From positions 11,553 to 75,552 of the forward strand of contig NW_019775948.1 of NCBI RefSeq assembly GCF_001039355.2: a stretch of 64,000 nucleotides of DNA, read 5' to 3'. A model generated the notes under the pieces. That model did not search any database, had not been told where the DNA came from, and saw only the letters and a list, made by a program, of their open reading frames with translations. Below are positions 24,713 to 39,700 of the stretch, piece after piece (positions within the stretch are counted from its first letter, which is position 1; the number at the start of each line of letters is the position of its first letter). This DNA comes from Lingula anatina. Lineage: Eukaryota > Brachiopoda > Lingulata > Lingulida > Lingulidae. A program made the position numbers and the translations under genes.

Positions 24713-27700
24713 GAAATGCCAATAAATACCACCAATAATGCACCAATAAATAAAAAGTGCACTAAAATGTTAATGGCAAAATGAATATTCATTATCATAA
24801 CAATTACAAAATCAAAGTAAATTATGAAAAAATGCCTGATTCATTCACTACCCCCTTAATTCAGTCATTGATATAAATTACCATGATCAAATTTGTTCAT
24901 TCTTGGTTGTAAAATGAGCATTTCAAGACAAACAGATGGATAGAGAGATAATTATGACACATGCTTAAAACATTTATTGTTACAAAGCATGGTATCAGCA
25001 ACTAACAAACAATTATTCAACCAATGTACTACTTTGAATTATGTTCATGTATAACAAAATAAGAACAAACACTTTATCTGTGCTTTGATTTAAATTGTTT
25101 AAATTCCAGAACATTATTGCCACTTGAAAACATACATAGGAACAGTAAATACATTGTATAGAAATGCTTTTTAGCTGTAGATTTTTAATTCATAAGACTG
25201 AAATTAGGAACATGCTGGTTTTGTAATATTAATGTCACCTCAACTGGCTTCAAGAAACACAAACACATATCTTGAATAAATTATTTGAATGCCTTTCACA
25301 TCCTTCTGGTGTGATATCCCTTCAAGAAGGTAGTGGATAATGAGTCTGACGCAATTAACAGGTTAACATCATTAGCACATCTCTTTATCACTCTACAGTA
25401 ATCAGGGATATGACTTTTAAGTTCCTTAAAAGTCGGAAATCTGCTAATAGTCTGAAAAATCTTATTACTGCTGTAAGTGCCAACACCAACCAAAAAGACA
25501 ATAGAGGGGGAAAAATCTCATCCCTGTATTATTATCACATTGGCATGACAACTTCTAACTAACGTAGGAGTGTTCATTCTTTGCCACAGTTCCACAAGTA
25601 ATGTTAATTATTTCTCATAAATATCACTGGTGCACACTTCTGAATGCTTGTTATCTGGACTAAGCCCAGGGTTCACTGATGCAAAAGGCACAATAAGGAC
25701 TAATTGTCTGTAAAACACTCTTCACCTTACATTAACCTTCAACAAGGAGTGCTAATCCTTTCCTGGAAATTTCAACAATTTTTGCCTCAGGTAGCGTCCT
25801 TTTGCTATACTATGCAACAACCTCACAGATTAGCGTCAGGAGCTGGTGCTGGAGATCAATCAATACAAATCAGTTTTATCAAAAACAAGGTGCCACAGCA
25901 ACAAAATTTGCATGGGTACCTATTATTATTATTATTTTTTTTTTTTGTTATCTATCTCTGCCTATGTACTGAAGAGCATGTGTAGGAGATATGGACTCTG
26001 AATGCACTTCATCTGTGAGGAAAATGGAAAATATATGCAAAAACTTAAATTCTCCATTGGGTTCTATAGTAATTGAATCCAAAGTTCAAATCACTATAGC
26101 AACAAAACTTACATGGGTACCTATCAATTTGTTAATCTTAAAATGGATGCAACTATGTCAACTGTGCATGTAAAAAATTTAAGAAAAATTTATCAGATGG
26201 AAAAATCATAAGCATTACCTTCATCACCAATTCAATCTAAAACCTGTGACAAAAATGTGTTGAGACTGATACAAAAAATGTATATTTTTATGGTAAATAT
26301 TAGAAATTGTGAGTTCAAAAACAGGTTTACAGATCATAACTTTCTTTCAGTACTTGTTGATAAAGGGAAATTTTGCTGAATTTAGCCTCTTCTATTTGGT
26401 TACAACCATGCAACCATGCATTTCGGTATGCTTTTTAAGTTTTTAAAAAATATTACTAAAAATGACAAACACAGAATGCCACACTGAATTTTCAATCTTT
26501 TTTCTGATTTAATGAACATATAACTGAATAACCTGCATTAGCAATCAAACAAACAAAATATATCCATTTATAGAACCTTATGATTCTATGAATAGATAAA
26601 ATTTTGTTGTAACATTTTTTTTTTTTAGATAATATGATGGTAGTTGCAGTAAGATTTTTGTATTTGTAAGTGAAAAAAATTTGTGTATTTGCTCTGTGAT
26701 ATTTGATATCATATACCATGTGCTATCAAAATTGAAATTGAATTTTTTACATTGTACTTATTATTATTATTATTATTATAACAACAATAATAAGTATATT
26801 GGGAATGTTTACTGATATTCCCTATTAGTGAAAGATTGTACTTAAAAACTTTTCAACAAATTAAATAAATATGTTTAAATGACTAACAGTAACATGGCCT
26901 TAGTTTTTCTTCAATAAAAAACTCGCAGCCAATTAAAATAAAAAAGAAAAGAAAGAAAGGTCCACTTTTCAGAATAAGTACCCTCCTTTGAAACTGCTGG
27001 CTACGTGCCTGTTAGCACATACAATTTCAACACTCAGGCAAATAACAGACTTACATCTTTTCCTATCAACTCTTGTCGGTTGTGGACGATTCCCCAGGGT
27101 GCTATACCAATAGTTACAATGTTATTCCTTGTTTTTAATGACTGTTCTCCTATTCCTTCTCCAACATGTCTCGTTACACCTGAAAGTAAAGTTTTGAGAT
27201 TAGTGTAGAGAATATATACAGCAAACAATAATTTTCAAAAATAATAAACCACATCAATACTGAGATTTTAAGCAATGGATGATAACAAAAAGGCAAACTC
27301 TGTGACAATGATGAATGAAGATTTGTGTCTAATTTTGGTTGATAGGGTTTTCAAAATACCTTTAAAACTCACCAGTGCTGGTTCTACATTTACCTGTGAC
27401 AAGGAGTGATGCCATAAAAACAAACAGTGATTTTGATAATAACCAATTAATTTTTTCTTTAATTATCTTTGGTTGGTTAAGGTTTTAGAACTCTCTATCA
27501 GAAACCCACCAGTATTGGTTCCCCCTGTGACAATCCAAGCACCTGTGGTATTGGCCGCCTTGAGAAGACCTTTTCTGAATACCCTCTTCAGCTTGGGCTG
27601 GAGGTCAAAGTTCACTATGCCCCCATGGACTGAGATGAGGAGCTTTGGGAGCTCCAGACCCCAGTGCTTGGTGAGGAGGTGGAGTAAAACCTCTGGCTGG

Positions 27701-30700
27701 GTTTCATGGGACATTCGTACATACTGCAAAAATGAACAAGTAAATCTTGTTATTTCCTTGCTAATCTTCTTGTATCTTTTCATACATCAGCTACATAGTT
27801 TTTAAAGGAGTGTAAAGTCATCTCCAGTATCATGAGCACATATTTGAACATTTTTTAATATTTTAACAATTTCAACAATATGAAAAAATCAACAACCAGA
27901 AACTTTTTTGCCTAATTTTTCAGTTTCTTAAGAAAAATATGTCAAGGTCAATATTATGTTGAAGGTCATTCTGAAGGTCAATGTAAAGGTCACGTCACCT
28001 GGGCTTTGGTAGGATGTGGCCCGCCTTGGAATTCCAAGGTGCCAAATGCATCTGTGGGTAACAACTGTGTGTGTTTCCAAGGGTCCCAACGCACAGATGA
28101 ATCTGGCAGTGGCAGAGAGATATCTGAGGTGACGGTGTGATTTTTCTTGGCACGCCCACATCCACATCTAGAATAAAAGAAATTTGCAGCAAGTCTTGTC
28201 ATTCAAGGGTTACTGCAAAAACATCATTTCTTGTATACACTGTATGATTCTTCTTTTTATGTATGGAAGAAGTTTGTCTAGCCTTTCAAGAATATTTGCT
28301 GAACCACCATATGCTTTACATACGGCTCATCCATGCATTTAAGTTGGCATTTATGTTATGACTTTTCTGTAACTTTAAATAACAAAATATCATTCAGAAA
28401 CATCCCATTACATTTGGCATTTATGTTTTATTATTATTTTCTTTTATTAAGTAAGTACAGCATATACAATTATGTAGGAGATTCCGACAGTTGATGTCTT
28501 AACCTTTTTTTATATACACTGTAAATTCCACACAGTTAATGGCACATGCTTTCAGTACCTCAAGTCAGCACTTTAAGTAAAATGAGGTTCACTGATGGGA
28601 AGCCTAAGCATGATAAAATCTACTGGACAGGCTTAATAACATATTATTGATACACAAAGTGCAGCTCTACAAATCTACATGACTGTATCACTTCACCCAG
28701 GCCCGTAGAAAGGGGGGGTTCGGGGGGTTCGAAAGAACCACCCCTTTTGTCAGGAAAAGGTCCATTTTGGGTAAAATTTTATCTAGATACAAATAAGTGT
28801 CATTGTAAAAGGTCCACTTTTTCAGAAAAAGAACCCCCCTTTTGAATTTGCTGACTACGGGCCTGTCACCTATTGCTGATATTGTGAGGACAAAAAGTAA
28901 ATTAAGGTTACTGTGATCGTCAAAATGGCAGAGACTGTAAGTCTAGAAAATTACCCTCTAGCCAGAATATTGTAGGCCTAGATTACACCATGACAGTGTT
29001 CTCGACTTGCAAATGTATTTCATATACATCATGTACACTTTACTTATTGATCTTTCCACGATGGTGATTTAATTATGTTATAATTGATAAGGTCTGCTAC
29101 ATGCTGCAGAACATCAGACACACATGTACACACTATAACACGAGGAGTGGAAAAATAGTTTAAAAATCTGTAAGTTATATGGCAATCATTTACAGAAAAC
29201 CATGTATACCAAAAAATGACAAAAAACATTTTAATGATATGCACATAAATTTATTGAGAGGGTATAAAGAATTTTAATATTTTGTACCGGAAATTAGCTG
29301 GGTGATGACATCATTTCTGAAAACTCTGTGTAAAAATTCTCAAAAAAGTTTTGAAGATATTTAAAGGCAGTTCACATGATTTTGAAAAAAGGAGAATTGG
29401 CAATATTGACATCTTACAATATATATAAACTGATAGAAAGATATGTCAAGGGCTTTTTGTATTAGTGTATGAGTACTAAAACTCATAGGAACTTAATTAT
29501 TGAAAGCTGTAGAAGCAGATTGCATCCACTGATGAAAACATTGGCAATCCCTCTACAGTATATTCCCCTGTCTTTTCCTAGGGGGAGTATAAATACTGCA
29601 GATATGGCAGCAGAAGTATAATTAATATTTGGTCTTTCCCGATTTGGTTCCAAACTGCCATTAATTCCCATTCATATCTGCTATCTGGTATCAGCAGATA
29701 TTCCTTATCAAACAGGAAATGTGTTAAGGGAAAAGCTGAAAGTGAAAATTAAATTATTCCATGTCTGTTATTCCTACCACACACAAAAATCAATGTCTGA
29801 TAAAGTGAATAGATCAATACAGCAGACTTGGTGAAGTGGGGTGAAAGGTCATATGGTGCCCTCAGCAAGTTAATTGGGATGATTAGAAAATGTGCAATAA
29901 CTGAATATGCCAACACATACAGACTTAGAGAAACAACCACTTATGAATGCCCCAGGGCACTTGCACAATGGGTAAAAAACTTAAATGTTCATTTTTCCCA
30001 AAACACTGCAACTTAATACCTTGTGATCTTATTTAATGGTTCAATCCCAATTTGAAGGATACTTAGAATACTCAGTATAACAATAAGCATGATAAATATA
30101 AAAAAAAAAAACAAAAAAAAAAAAAAAAAAAAACAATTAGACAACCAATATTTAAATTTTATCCTAAATTGAAATTCATCAGAATTTTTTAATGTTCTAC
30201 AATGTACATATTCATGCAGTTTTGGAATGTCTAGCTATACAGCAGAACTGTCACCATGGGTACTTTATATAAGGATCAAATCAATTTTAAAAGTATATAT
30301 ATATAATATGAAGTATGAGGGGGTGGAAGAAACTTAAGACTGGCTGAATCCTTTAATTGACAGGTGAGTGAAATACTTTATTTGCCAAAGTTAGTTGGTC
30401 CATCTCTCAATATTATTATCACTTTTTTCAAGAATTATTATATTTTTAGTATTCTGAACAATTTCAAGAAATTAAGAAATAAGGTATGGGGGTGAATTGA
30501 AATGTGGTTGAAAGACTTTATTTGCCACAGTTTTCTTAATATTCTGTGCTATTCACAGAAAGGTAAATCGTATGGGTGTAAGAAGCTAAAGACTTTACAG
30601 ACAGGTGGGTGAACCATTGTATCTACTAGACATCACTGCCACTGGTCTCAGAATCTGTCCCCAAAGGCAGAATCAGAGAAAAAAAATGTGAATATCAGCT

Positions 30701-33700
30701 TAGGAAACAGTTGGCATATGGCTTTACAAGACTCTGGGTCAAAATACAACTTGAAGATCTTGACTACAAAATATGTTATACAGTATGCATGATCTAAGAT
30801 TTAGGACAAATTGGATTTATTTTTCTCATGATACCTGCAGTTGCAGTTATTTTCTCACTGAAAGCGAGTCCTAATATAAATATATCATTGTTAAGGAAAT
30901 AGAACTTGCTTCTTTTCAGTTATCAAAAATATTTATCTAGAACAGACTTAATGTCAAAATAAGGATTTAAAGGCATTGTGCCAATGCATTCTTATGCAGT
31001 TGCCATGGCTTTACATTATACAAAGTGAGAGAAAAACACGTTGGGTTTGATGTTTTCCATGCAGAACTAAATGGTGCTAAATCTTTGAAATAAAAGGAAA
31101 TATCAAATGGCTGACAGGATATGCAATTGCATGGACAGATTTAACTCAATACATCAATCCAAAATGTACCTGTGAACTACCCAGGCTCAATCTTATAAAT
31201 AACCTGGCAGTATTGCTGGTAAATGTACAGACAGAATCAAGAAAGATGAGAGGACAGAGAAGTATATCATGACCACAGCAATACACTAATTTTCTTCCAA
31301 GATTTATACTGAAGTCATCAAACTGCACAAAGAAAAGATTACAGTTTCAAAAGTAATAAGTTTAAAGGAGCATAACAATAAGTGAGGCGTGTTATTGAAA
31401 AATAAACACCACTTTCATCATTTTAGATTTCTGAAGTGAGTTATCTTAATATCAAATGCCAAAAGAAGACTTTCTGTCAATACTAAAAAAAAAAAAAGGA
31501 AAAAAAAACTGTCTGATGATCATGGATACACGTGGTGACATTTCAAATCTCACATAATTTGTAGTCTCTGCTAAATTTTCAAGGAGTCTTAATTTAACCT
31601 ATTCTCAAAATGATAAAAAACATTATGGCATTAGCACAATGGTTTTCCAAAGTTTTCCGCCTATATTAGTGCTCAGTCCCATGCCTGCAATCCATGAACA
31701 TAGAAATTATTTGCTCACTTTGAAGTTTTTCTCTTGGTTTGGGGTACCACACCACTTTGACAACTTTGGCCAACTACTGCATAAGTGAATCTCCATTAGT
31801 TTTAGAGATAAAATCAGACCATTAGAAAAAGAACAATTCCCTGTAAAAAAAACTTGGTCAAAGCCTGAATTAGGGGTGACATTTTGGATTTGACATATGT
31901 TAATTAAATTTCCATTCGACTTCATTAGTAACAATGTGATCAGCTCTTACTTTAATCAAGTAAATGTTGGCATGCATGATCCCCCCCCAAAAAAATACCT
32001 GTTTATATTCTCAGTGGCATAGGAAACTAGTACCTGGCTCTATCCAGACAACTGCTTGAATATGTCAGGGATGAATTCACATTTAGACAATACCATCTGA
32101 ATTTTTAAAATAAGTTTGGACAGGCATTTTATATCAGAGTAATAAAAGCTTCCTGGCAATAAGGTCTCCAAAATGGAAATGGTTTGTTCTGAGAAAACTC
32201 CCTAGAGTACCTGCTATATTATTAATTGCATATATTAAAATAAATTATAATATGATGAAAATGCAAACCCACTGACTCTATGTTGGCTGCCTTGCTTCAT
32301 TATTTCCACACTTAGTATAGCTCATAACATGCACTTTGTTGCAATGCTATTCAGCTCATATAAAGAGTGTATGATACTCAACATTGGTGTTCTGAGATTT
32401 AGAATAAAGAAAAAAATATTATAGGTAAGAAATTGTAGGTTTCAAAAGTATTCCCCACCTGAAATATTATATTTGCCTTTTCCTAGTTTTCCTAGTTTTT
32501 ATGCTGTTTTTTACCCCTGCCAAGGAGGTTATGTTTTTGGTTCCGTTAGTTTGTCTGTCTGTCTGTTAGCAACATTACAGAAAAAGTTATGGACCAATTT
32601 TGATGAAATTTTCTGGAACTGTCAGAAGTAGGCCGAGGAACAGATTATTAGTTTTTGGTGGTGATCAGGATCATTAATTAATCAATAATTAATAATCAAA
32701 AATCAAAAATCAAAAAACTAAATCATTATAGAATGAAAATTTAGTGGTGAAACTGCACTGGGTGGAGACTTTGCTGCCTTGGCGGAGGTCTGCGCTCTCA
32801 GAGTGCTTTTCTAGTTGATAAGGCAATGATTTCATGGCAAGGCACATATTTTTTCCATTGATAATGTTCACAAGAACCAACCTTCACCATTATCATGAAA
32901 AATTGCAATGACATTTTTAAGTTGTTTGGGTTACATAAATGTCCTTCTTTTACAAGATCTTTTATTTTGAGTTATTCTATGATGCAAAAGGAAGAAACAT
33001 GAAAAACAAATGAAGCCAATTCCTTTTCAGGGGGAAATCTCACAGTATCTCCATATCACTTTGAAACAAACAAGGCTTCTAACCTATATTTGTCTCATTG
33101 CCTTACCATGTGATAAGGCTGTGTTTGATGCAAATTAAAAAGAACTACTTCAACTTATGTACACGTATTCCAATTTACCACAAACAGTGGGTGATCAGTC
33201 AATTAACCTATCAGATTGATCAATTTTATTCCTTAAGTCTCTTGTGATTCCATACAAAATCCACCAACACAGAATGTCAAGAAGTCTGCATCATGTGAAA
33301 GGAATAAAATTGCAGAATTGGATATGCTAGTGAGTTGATGCAACATGGGATTCAACCATTGAATCAGTACAAACTGGTAACTCAATCTGACCATCTTAAT
33401 GGCTTACCTGTTGGGATCTTTTTGACTTCTGACAAAGCAAATGCATTCCCTCTTGAAAAACACCTTCTCAATCCACGACTTCTGAGCCTAGAAAACAAGA
33501 AAGTATAGAGCATAAAAAACATGATAGGAATATTTCAGAAAAACATTGATGGACTGGTTATATTGTCAAACTGAACACTGGCCTTCATTCAGCAGTTGAT
33601 ATGTTGACGATAAAAAAAAATATACAAAAACATATTGTAATTCAGTTCAAAGATTCATCAATGTTCTTTATAAAATGTGAAAGACCCAGAAAGGACTATT

Positions 33701-36700
33701 TTTCATTTTTTAAATCATTAAGTTAACTAAATGTACACAGCAATGCAGCTGCACAAGAGTTAAAAAAAAAAAAAAAAAAAACTCATGACATATTTTCACG
33801 ATTAAAAGAATCAATCATTTCCAGCATGATACATCACACCATTGCCTATCATTCAGCAGCCAGAACTCTGAAACAATTTATCTAAGCTTTAATTTCAACA
33901 CCACAATGCAAGACTAAATGAAGCAATAAAAGGAGAAGAATCATGCCCTCAATATTCAATTAGGGTGCCAAAACAACACCACAGCAACACTTCAACTTGA
34001 ATTTAGCATGAACATGAATGCTTTATTTAACACACATACATGAACACCCTAATACAGAGCAGCCTAGACATATCTAGCTATTCCACTATATTCATAATCT
34101 ACACCTACTTTAAATTTTACATATGCTCCTTTTTCTCCCTTATTTTAAATCTTCACAAATTTTGTGTTCACATTTTGCCATCTGATAAGACAGACGCTTC
34201 ATTCACTAGAATCATAAGTACCCTCAGCACTCAAACTGGTGGTACTATAAGGGCGATGACACCTGTATGTTGTTTAGGTTACATTAACATCTGACTTAAA
34301 CACTATCTTTTATTGCGAGTTACTTATGAGAGCCATGGGAAACAAATTCAGGATTAATTATGTCACTTAAGGCTTAAATTTAATTTAAAGTTATTATTGA
34401 AAAGGGGAGAAATAAAAGAAAAGATCACTCACTGTGATTGGGTAGTATTATAAAAAAATGACCAGAGACAAAAATGTCCCACTGGTGGCTCACAACACCA
34501 TCCAAGGAAATTCTATCACCTATTACTTCCATATCTAATATCAGGTCCCCTTAATTAACACTTCCATACTTGTTAAATCACTGACTCANGCACGGCGCCG
34601 GCGACGGCGACGGCGACATGATCGGCGACGACAGACGCAGGTGATGGCAATATGTACAGACACATCTGTGTCTGTACATAAAAACATTGATGGACTGGGT
34701 ATACTGTCAAACTGAACACTGGCCTTCATTCAGCAGTTGATATGTTGAAGATAAAAAACATATATACAAAAACATATTGTAATTCAGTTCAAAGATTCAT
34801 CAATGTTCTTTATAAAAAGTGAAAGACCCAGAAAGGACTATTTTTCATTTTTTGAATCATTAAGTTAACTAAATGTACACAGCAATGCAGCTGCACAAGA
34901 GTTAAAAAAAAAAAAAAAAACTCATGACATATTTTCACGATTAAAAGAATCAATCATTTCCAGCATAATACATCACACCATTGCCTATCATTCAGCAGCC
35001 AGAACTCTGAAACAATTCATCTAAGCTTTAATTTCAACACCACAATGCAAGACTAAATGAAGCAATAAAAGGAGAAGAATCATGCCCTCAATATTCAATT
35101 AGGGTGCCAAAACAACACCATAGCAACACTTCAACTTGAATTTAGCATGAACATGAATGCTTTATTTAACACACATACACCCTAATACAGAGCAGCCTAG
35201 ACATATCTAGCTATTCCACTATATTCATAATCTACACCTACTTTAAATTTTACATATGCTCCTTTTTCTCCTTTATTTGAAATCTTCAAAAATTTTGTGT
35301 TCACATTTTGCCATCTGATAAGACAGACGCTTCATTCACTAGAATCATAAGTACCCTCAGCACTCAAACTGGTGGTACTATAAGGGCGATGACACCTGTA
35401 TGTTGTTTAGGTTACATTAACATTTGACTTAAACACTATCTTTTATTGCGAGTTACTTATGAGAGCCATGGGAAACAAATTCAGGATTAATTATGTCACT
35501 TAAGGCGTAAATTTAATTTAAAGTTATTATTGAAGAGGGGAGAAATAAAAGAAAAGATCACTCACTGTGATTGGGTAGTATTATAAAAAAATGACCAGAG
35601 ACAAAAATGTCCCACTGGTGGCTCACAACACCATCCAAGGAAATTCTATCACCTATTACTTCCATATCTAATATCAGGTCCCCTTAATTAACACTACCAT
35701 ACTTGTTAAATCACTGACTCAATAACAGGACAAAATTTCAATTACCACGCTTTCTGCTACAGACTTGCACTGTGACTTCTTGGACGTTCTTCTGTCACAA
35801 ACCATGTGGACAGTTTCACTTAGATAAACCGATCTGGAGTCCACAGACCAAGAATCCATTTCACTCAAAGAGAAGTCATCCATTTTCTGCTGCTTCTATT
35901 CAGGCAAGAAGGTCATCAGCCAAATGTTACAAGTTCCAAGGGAAAAAAATAACCTCGTTATTTGTACTATGTAAATCTAGAAGAAGAGTCCCTTTTGTTC
36001 CATCTTGTTCCACGCAGATGCCTCGATTTAAGTAAATAATCTGCTCACTCGGTTTATAGAGCAAAGAAGCATAAACATAAGGTAAAAATATCTCTACATT
36101 TTTCACAATCAGTCATATCCAATGGCACAATTGCAGTCTATCAGCTTCCTATGATTGTTCACCCACTCTTGTAAGTCTGCACTGTAAAAGGATCCGAGCT
36201 TGAAGAAATAATGACCTACTCAAAAATTAATTTTCCATGGAGCCTTAATAAAAAAACGAGATGAACACCAACAGTAGATGGCATTTTCTTGCTTTTCACC
36301 AAATACCCATCACAACAGAGTTTGTCAATCATCCTCAAGGAACCTTTTATTATTTTGCAGCAGCTTACTGTGGGGAAATGCATTGTGCTGTAAATTCTAT
36401 CATTTTAGGTACCGACTTCTTTTCACTTTACATTGTCATCTTGACACTATAAAAAGATTTGGACTTCATGAAACCACTGACACAAATAAAGTAATTTTTA
36501 CTGCAGCTCTAATCACTATCAACAAATTAATCATTGGTTATTAAATAATAATTTTACCAAAGTGTAAACTATTCAATTCACAGTCTGTTGGTGCCTTCAA
36601 GTAATCTGCACATTTTCAATTTCTGAACACAAGACAAAAATATTACACAGGGTTTCTCTCCACTATGCATATTTTTCCCATAGCAGACATTAAATCTCAA

Positions 36701-39700
36701 TGCTGAAAGCAACCAATGTACTTTTTAGCAGGTGCCACAGAAATGATACTTTCAAAAATTATTTCTTACAACACAAAATACAAATTTCCAATATTTGTTG
36801 TCAACAAGTCAATACAGGCAACAGAAGCATTATTTCATTTTTTTTTTTTTTTTTGTCATGAATTCTCCATTAAACTAATCCATTTATCTGAGTGTGTGGA
36901 AACAGTATTATGTATTTTTCACATCGATACTACCTAATGATTGTCCCTAGGGCAAATAAATTTCAGTCCTACAGCATTTCTCTTTCAGAGCACTCACACA
37001 ACACCCGTTTAACTGGCTTACGGTATACAATGAACAAGGCAGCAAAGCTGTCAAACGTACAGACAAAAAGCAGAAAATAAAAATGCACAAAATAGGCTAC
37101 TGTCAATTCTGATGCAAAAGTACATTATGCTTAACTGCAAATTCAACATCAAATTTTAATTATGCTCAACAGGTAATACCAATGTATAAAATGTGTAACA
37201 AGCATAAGGCTTCAGGCCCATGGGAGTTCAAGTTCACACTTTAAAAATGCCAGAATGAGAAAAATGAAAATTTCACACAAATTGCATAAATTCAATAATA
37301 TATGATAACCCAATTGAGCTGGCTTTCTAATTTGAACTGCATGCCAATCCTAAAAATCATACTTGTAAGTTAAAAAAAATAATAATTAACACAGTTTTCT
37401 TTTCATAATGTTTGTAGTAGCAGTGCAAAAAGATTTTTGTCAATTTTGATGTAACATTACTTTATAAATTACAGAATAATTATCACCAATTCTTGATTAT
37501 TGACTATAAATAGCATGGACAGAAAATTTGATTACCATTCGGCTTCATGACACATCTGTGTCTGTACATAAAAATGGAAAGAGAAACTTGGAGTGAAGCC
37601 ATATGTAAGACACTATATGACAAATATCGTCATTCCAGAAAGGCCACCATGGAAAGCAATTTCCCCATATCATCTATTTCCATTATCTGTAATTAAGTGT
37701 TTCTATGCAATTTATTATGCTTTATCATGCAAATATCTTCTCATACCTCAAGAAGAAAGAGCAACTTCACCCCTTTGAAGTCATCATTAGACTGATCAGA
37801 GAAACACGTAAAATACATTATGAGAAACAAATGATTGGAAGTATATAAAACATATCATCCTTCTTTTTATATTAAATAAATTGAACATATATTTCAAAAT
37901 TCGTTCCTCTGTTTTCTTCATCATACTGATTATTATTTATTTATTTATTTAGATCTCCAGAAGGTTGACCCCTTTTTTTTTTCAAAAATGTATACAGAGA
38001 TGGTATATTTAAGGTAACCACGGATACTGCTTTATACTTAAATGATATTTTTTATTTAAAAGAGAGACAATGTGCATTACTTTTATATAGCGGAAACTTC
38101 AACAATTTTCCAGTGATCATCATGGTGTATCTTATTCAAATTTATGTACTTGTACTTTATTTCTGTGTATTGTTTAGAATGTACTTATTGTCAATGTGGA
38201 ATTTTGTATCTCATATGAAGTGCTGTTATCCCTTTAATTGTATTCAAACAAATAATGGTAAGATTTTAAAAACACTTACATAAGACTTAATGTGATCTGA
38301 ATTTGCTACTTTCTCCTGTTCTGCCTGCACCTTGTGGTTGGTCATGAGCATGGTAAATACTATTGGTCTAGGATTATTTTCACTTTGAGCTGGAAGTGAG
38401 CATAGAAATGCCAATAAGTTCTGTTCTTTTTCTATATTTTTATTTTTTAAGGTTTTAAAAGGCCAATTAATTTGAAAGGGAATTTGTATAAGTATTCAAA
38501 ACCAATCTCCTACGACACACAAATATTATCAAATTTGCTTCAAACCTATCTCTGCCTGTAAGCTATTCAGATGTTCTCTGTCTTTAGCTTGCACCATCCT
38601 CAATGCAACTAGTCTAATGCAAATCATTTTCAGTGACATGGTAAATCAATCAGGAGATACACAACTGACAGCACATTACAAGGAACCAGTGAGAAAAGAA
38701 ATGCATGAAAGATCAGCCTTTCCATCTCAAGTCTTAAATCTCCTTCGTATTGAATTCCCAATCAGATTTTAAACATGATCGTCTAACTGTTTCAGAATCA
38801 CAAAAAGAACAGTATCTGAAGAGATAAGGACACCCCCATGAAAAACATATTTGACACCATTCATTTTAGGCAAATTTCCTGTCAATCAAGCAGTGACCAC
38901 ATAGTGCCAAACATACAACGTATATTGTCCACCAACCAACAGTAGCAATGCAGACACCAAGAACCATCTTGGAAAAAGAAAACATTTTAATCTTGTGATG
39001 GACTTGTGATGATACCAATCTAGAAGTGTTTTTACTGATGCAATATTTAGGCATACCAAATAGCAAATTAAGCTATCCCCTCTCCTGAGGACACCAATCT
39101 CCTTAATTGCACATCAAAAAAATATATATATATTGACAGTCTAACAAAAATGATGCATTTTCTTGATAAGTATAAAAAAAAAAATGACAGTGAAAATTTT
39201 ACCAGCTCTGTCACGTGCACGGCTACACTTTGTGTCATCTTCATGATGTCCAGATAGGACTGTCGGATGTCCCTCAGTTTATTCAGGTCCATGCTGCCAT
39301 TACAGGTGCAGAGTTGAGAACAACACTTCTCCTTGGGAGAATTTGATGGGCTCATCTCTGCCGGGATACCAGTTGCAGGGTGCACCAGAGAGGTTTATAA
39401 GCCATCACCTACGTAAATATGGACCTCGGTGCATTTTACGACACGGATCTTGGTGCATATTATAACACGGATCTCGGTGCATGTTACTGGGAGGTACACA
39501 GTCACAATAACATGTCCTTGGCTATTTCCTCACAAGAACCCCTCAAACTGTTCCTCTTCATAGAAAATTGTCAGGTTGAATCATCTTATTTCCATGCTGC
39601 TTAAGCTGGCCTTCAGAGGAATTCAAGGTGTCAGTAATGCTATCTGAATGCCAAACTAAAGATTGATTTTGGAAGCCCAACAGTAACTAACTACACCACA

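Larger units (their letters stand above)
28168..33407. other. Long TRPM intron
   Basis: A 5.2-kb intron between the exons encoding [10 protein letters not shown] and [10 protein letters not shown]. It holds the CAGGCCCGTAG MITE, a poly-A tract, the dispersed repeat at 32515 and weak repeats of TTTATTTGCCA at 30380-30620. No exon-like frame with splice sites was found. Confidence 0.7.

Noticed and set aside
35772-36035. Plus-strand 87-codon frame
   Set aside because: Antisense shadow of the minus-strand TRPM start exon at 35746-35883.
39203-39355. Joining the 39-kb start exon to the exon at 38389
   Set aside because: Phase 0 entry into 38389 hits a stop within ten codons; it fits only the common exon at 33487.
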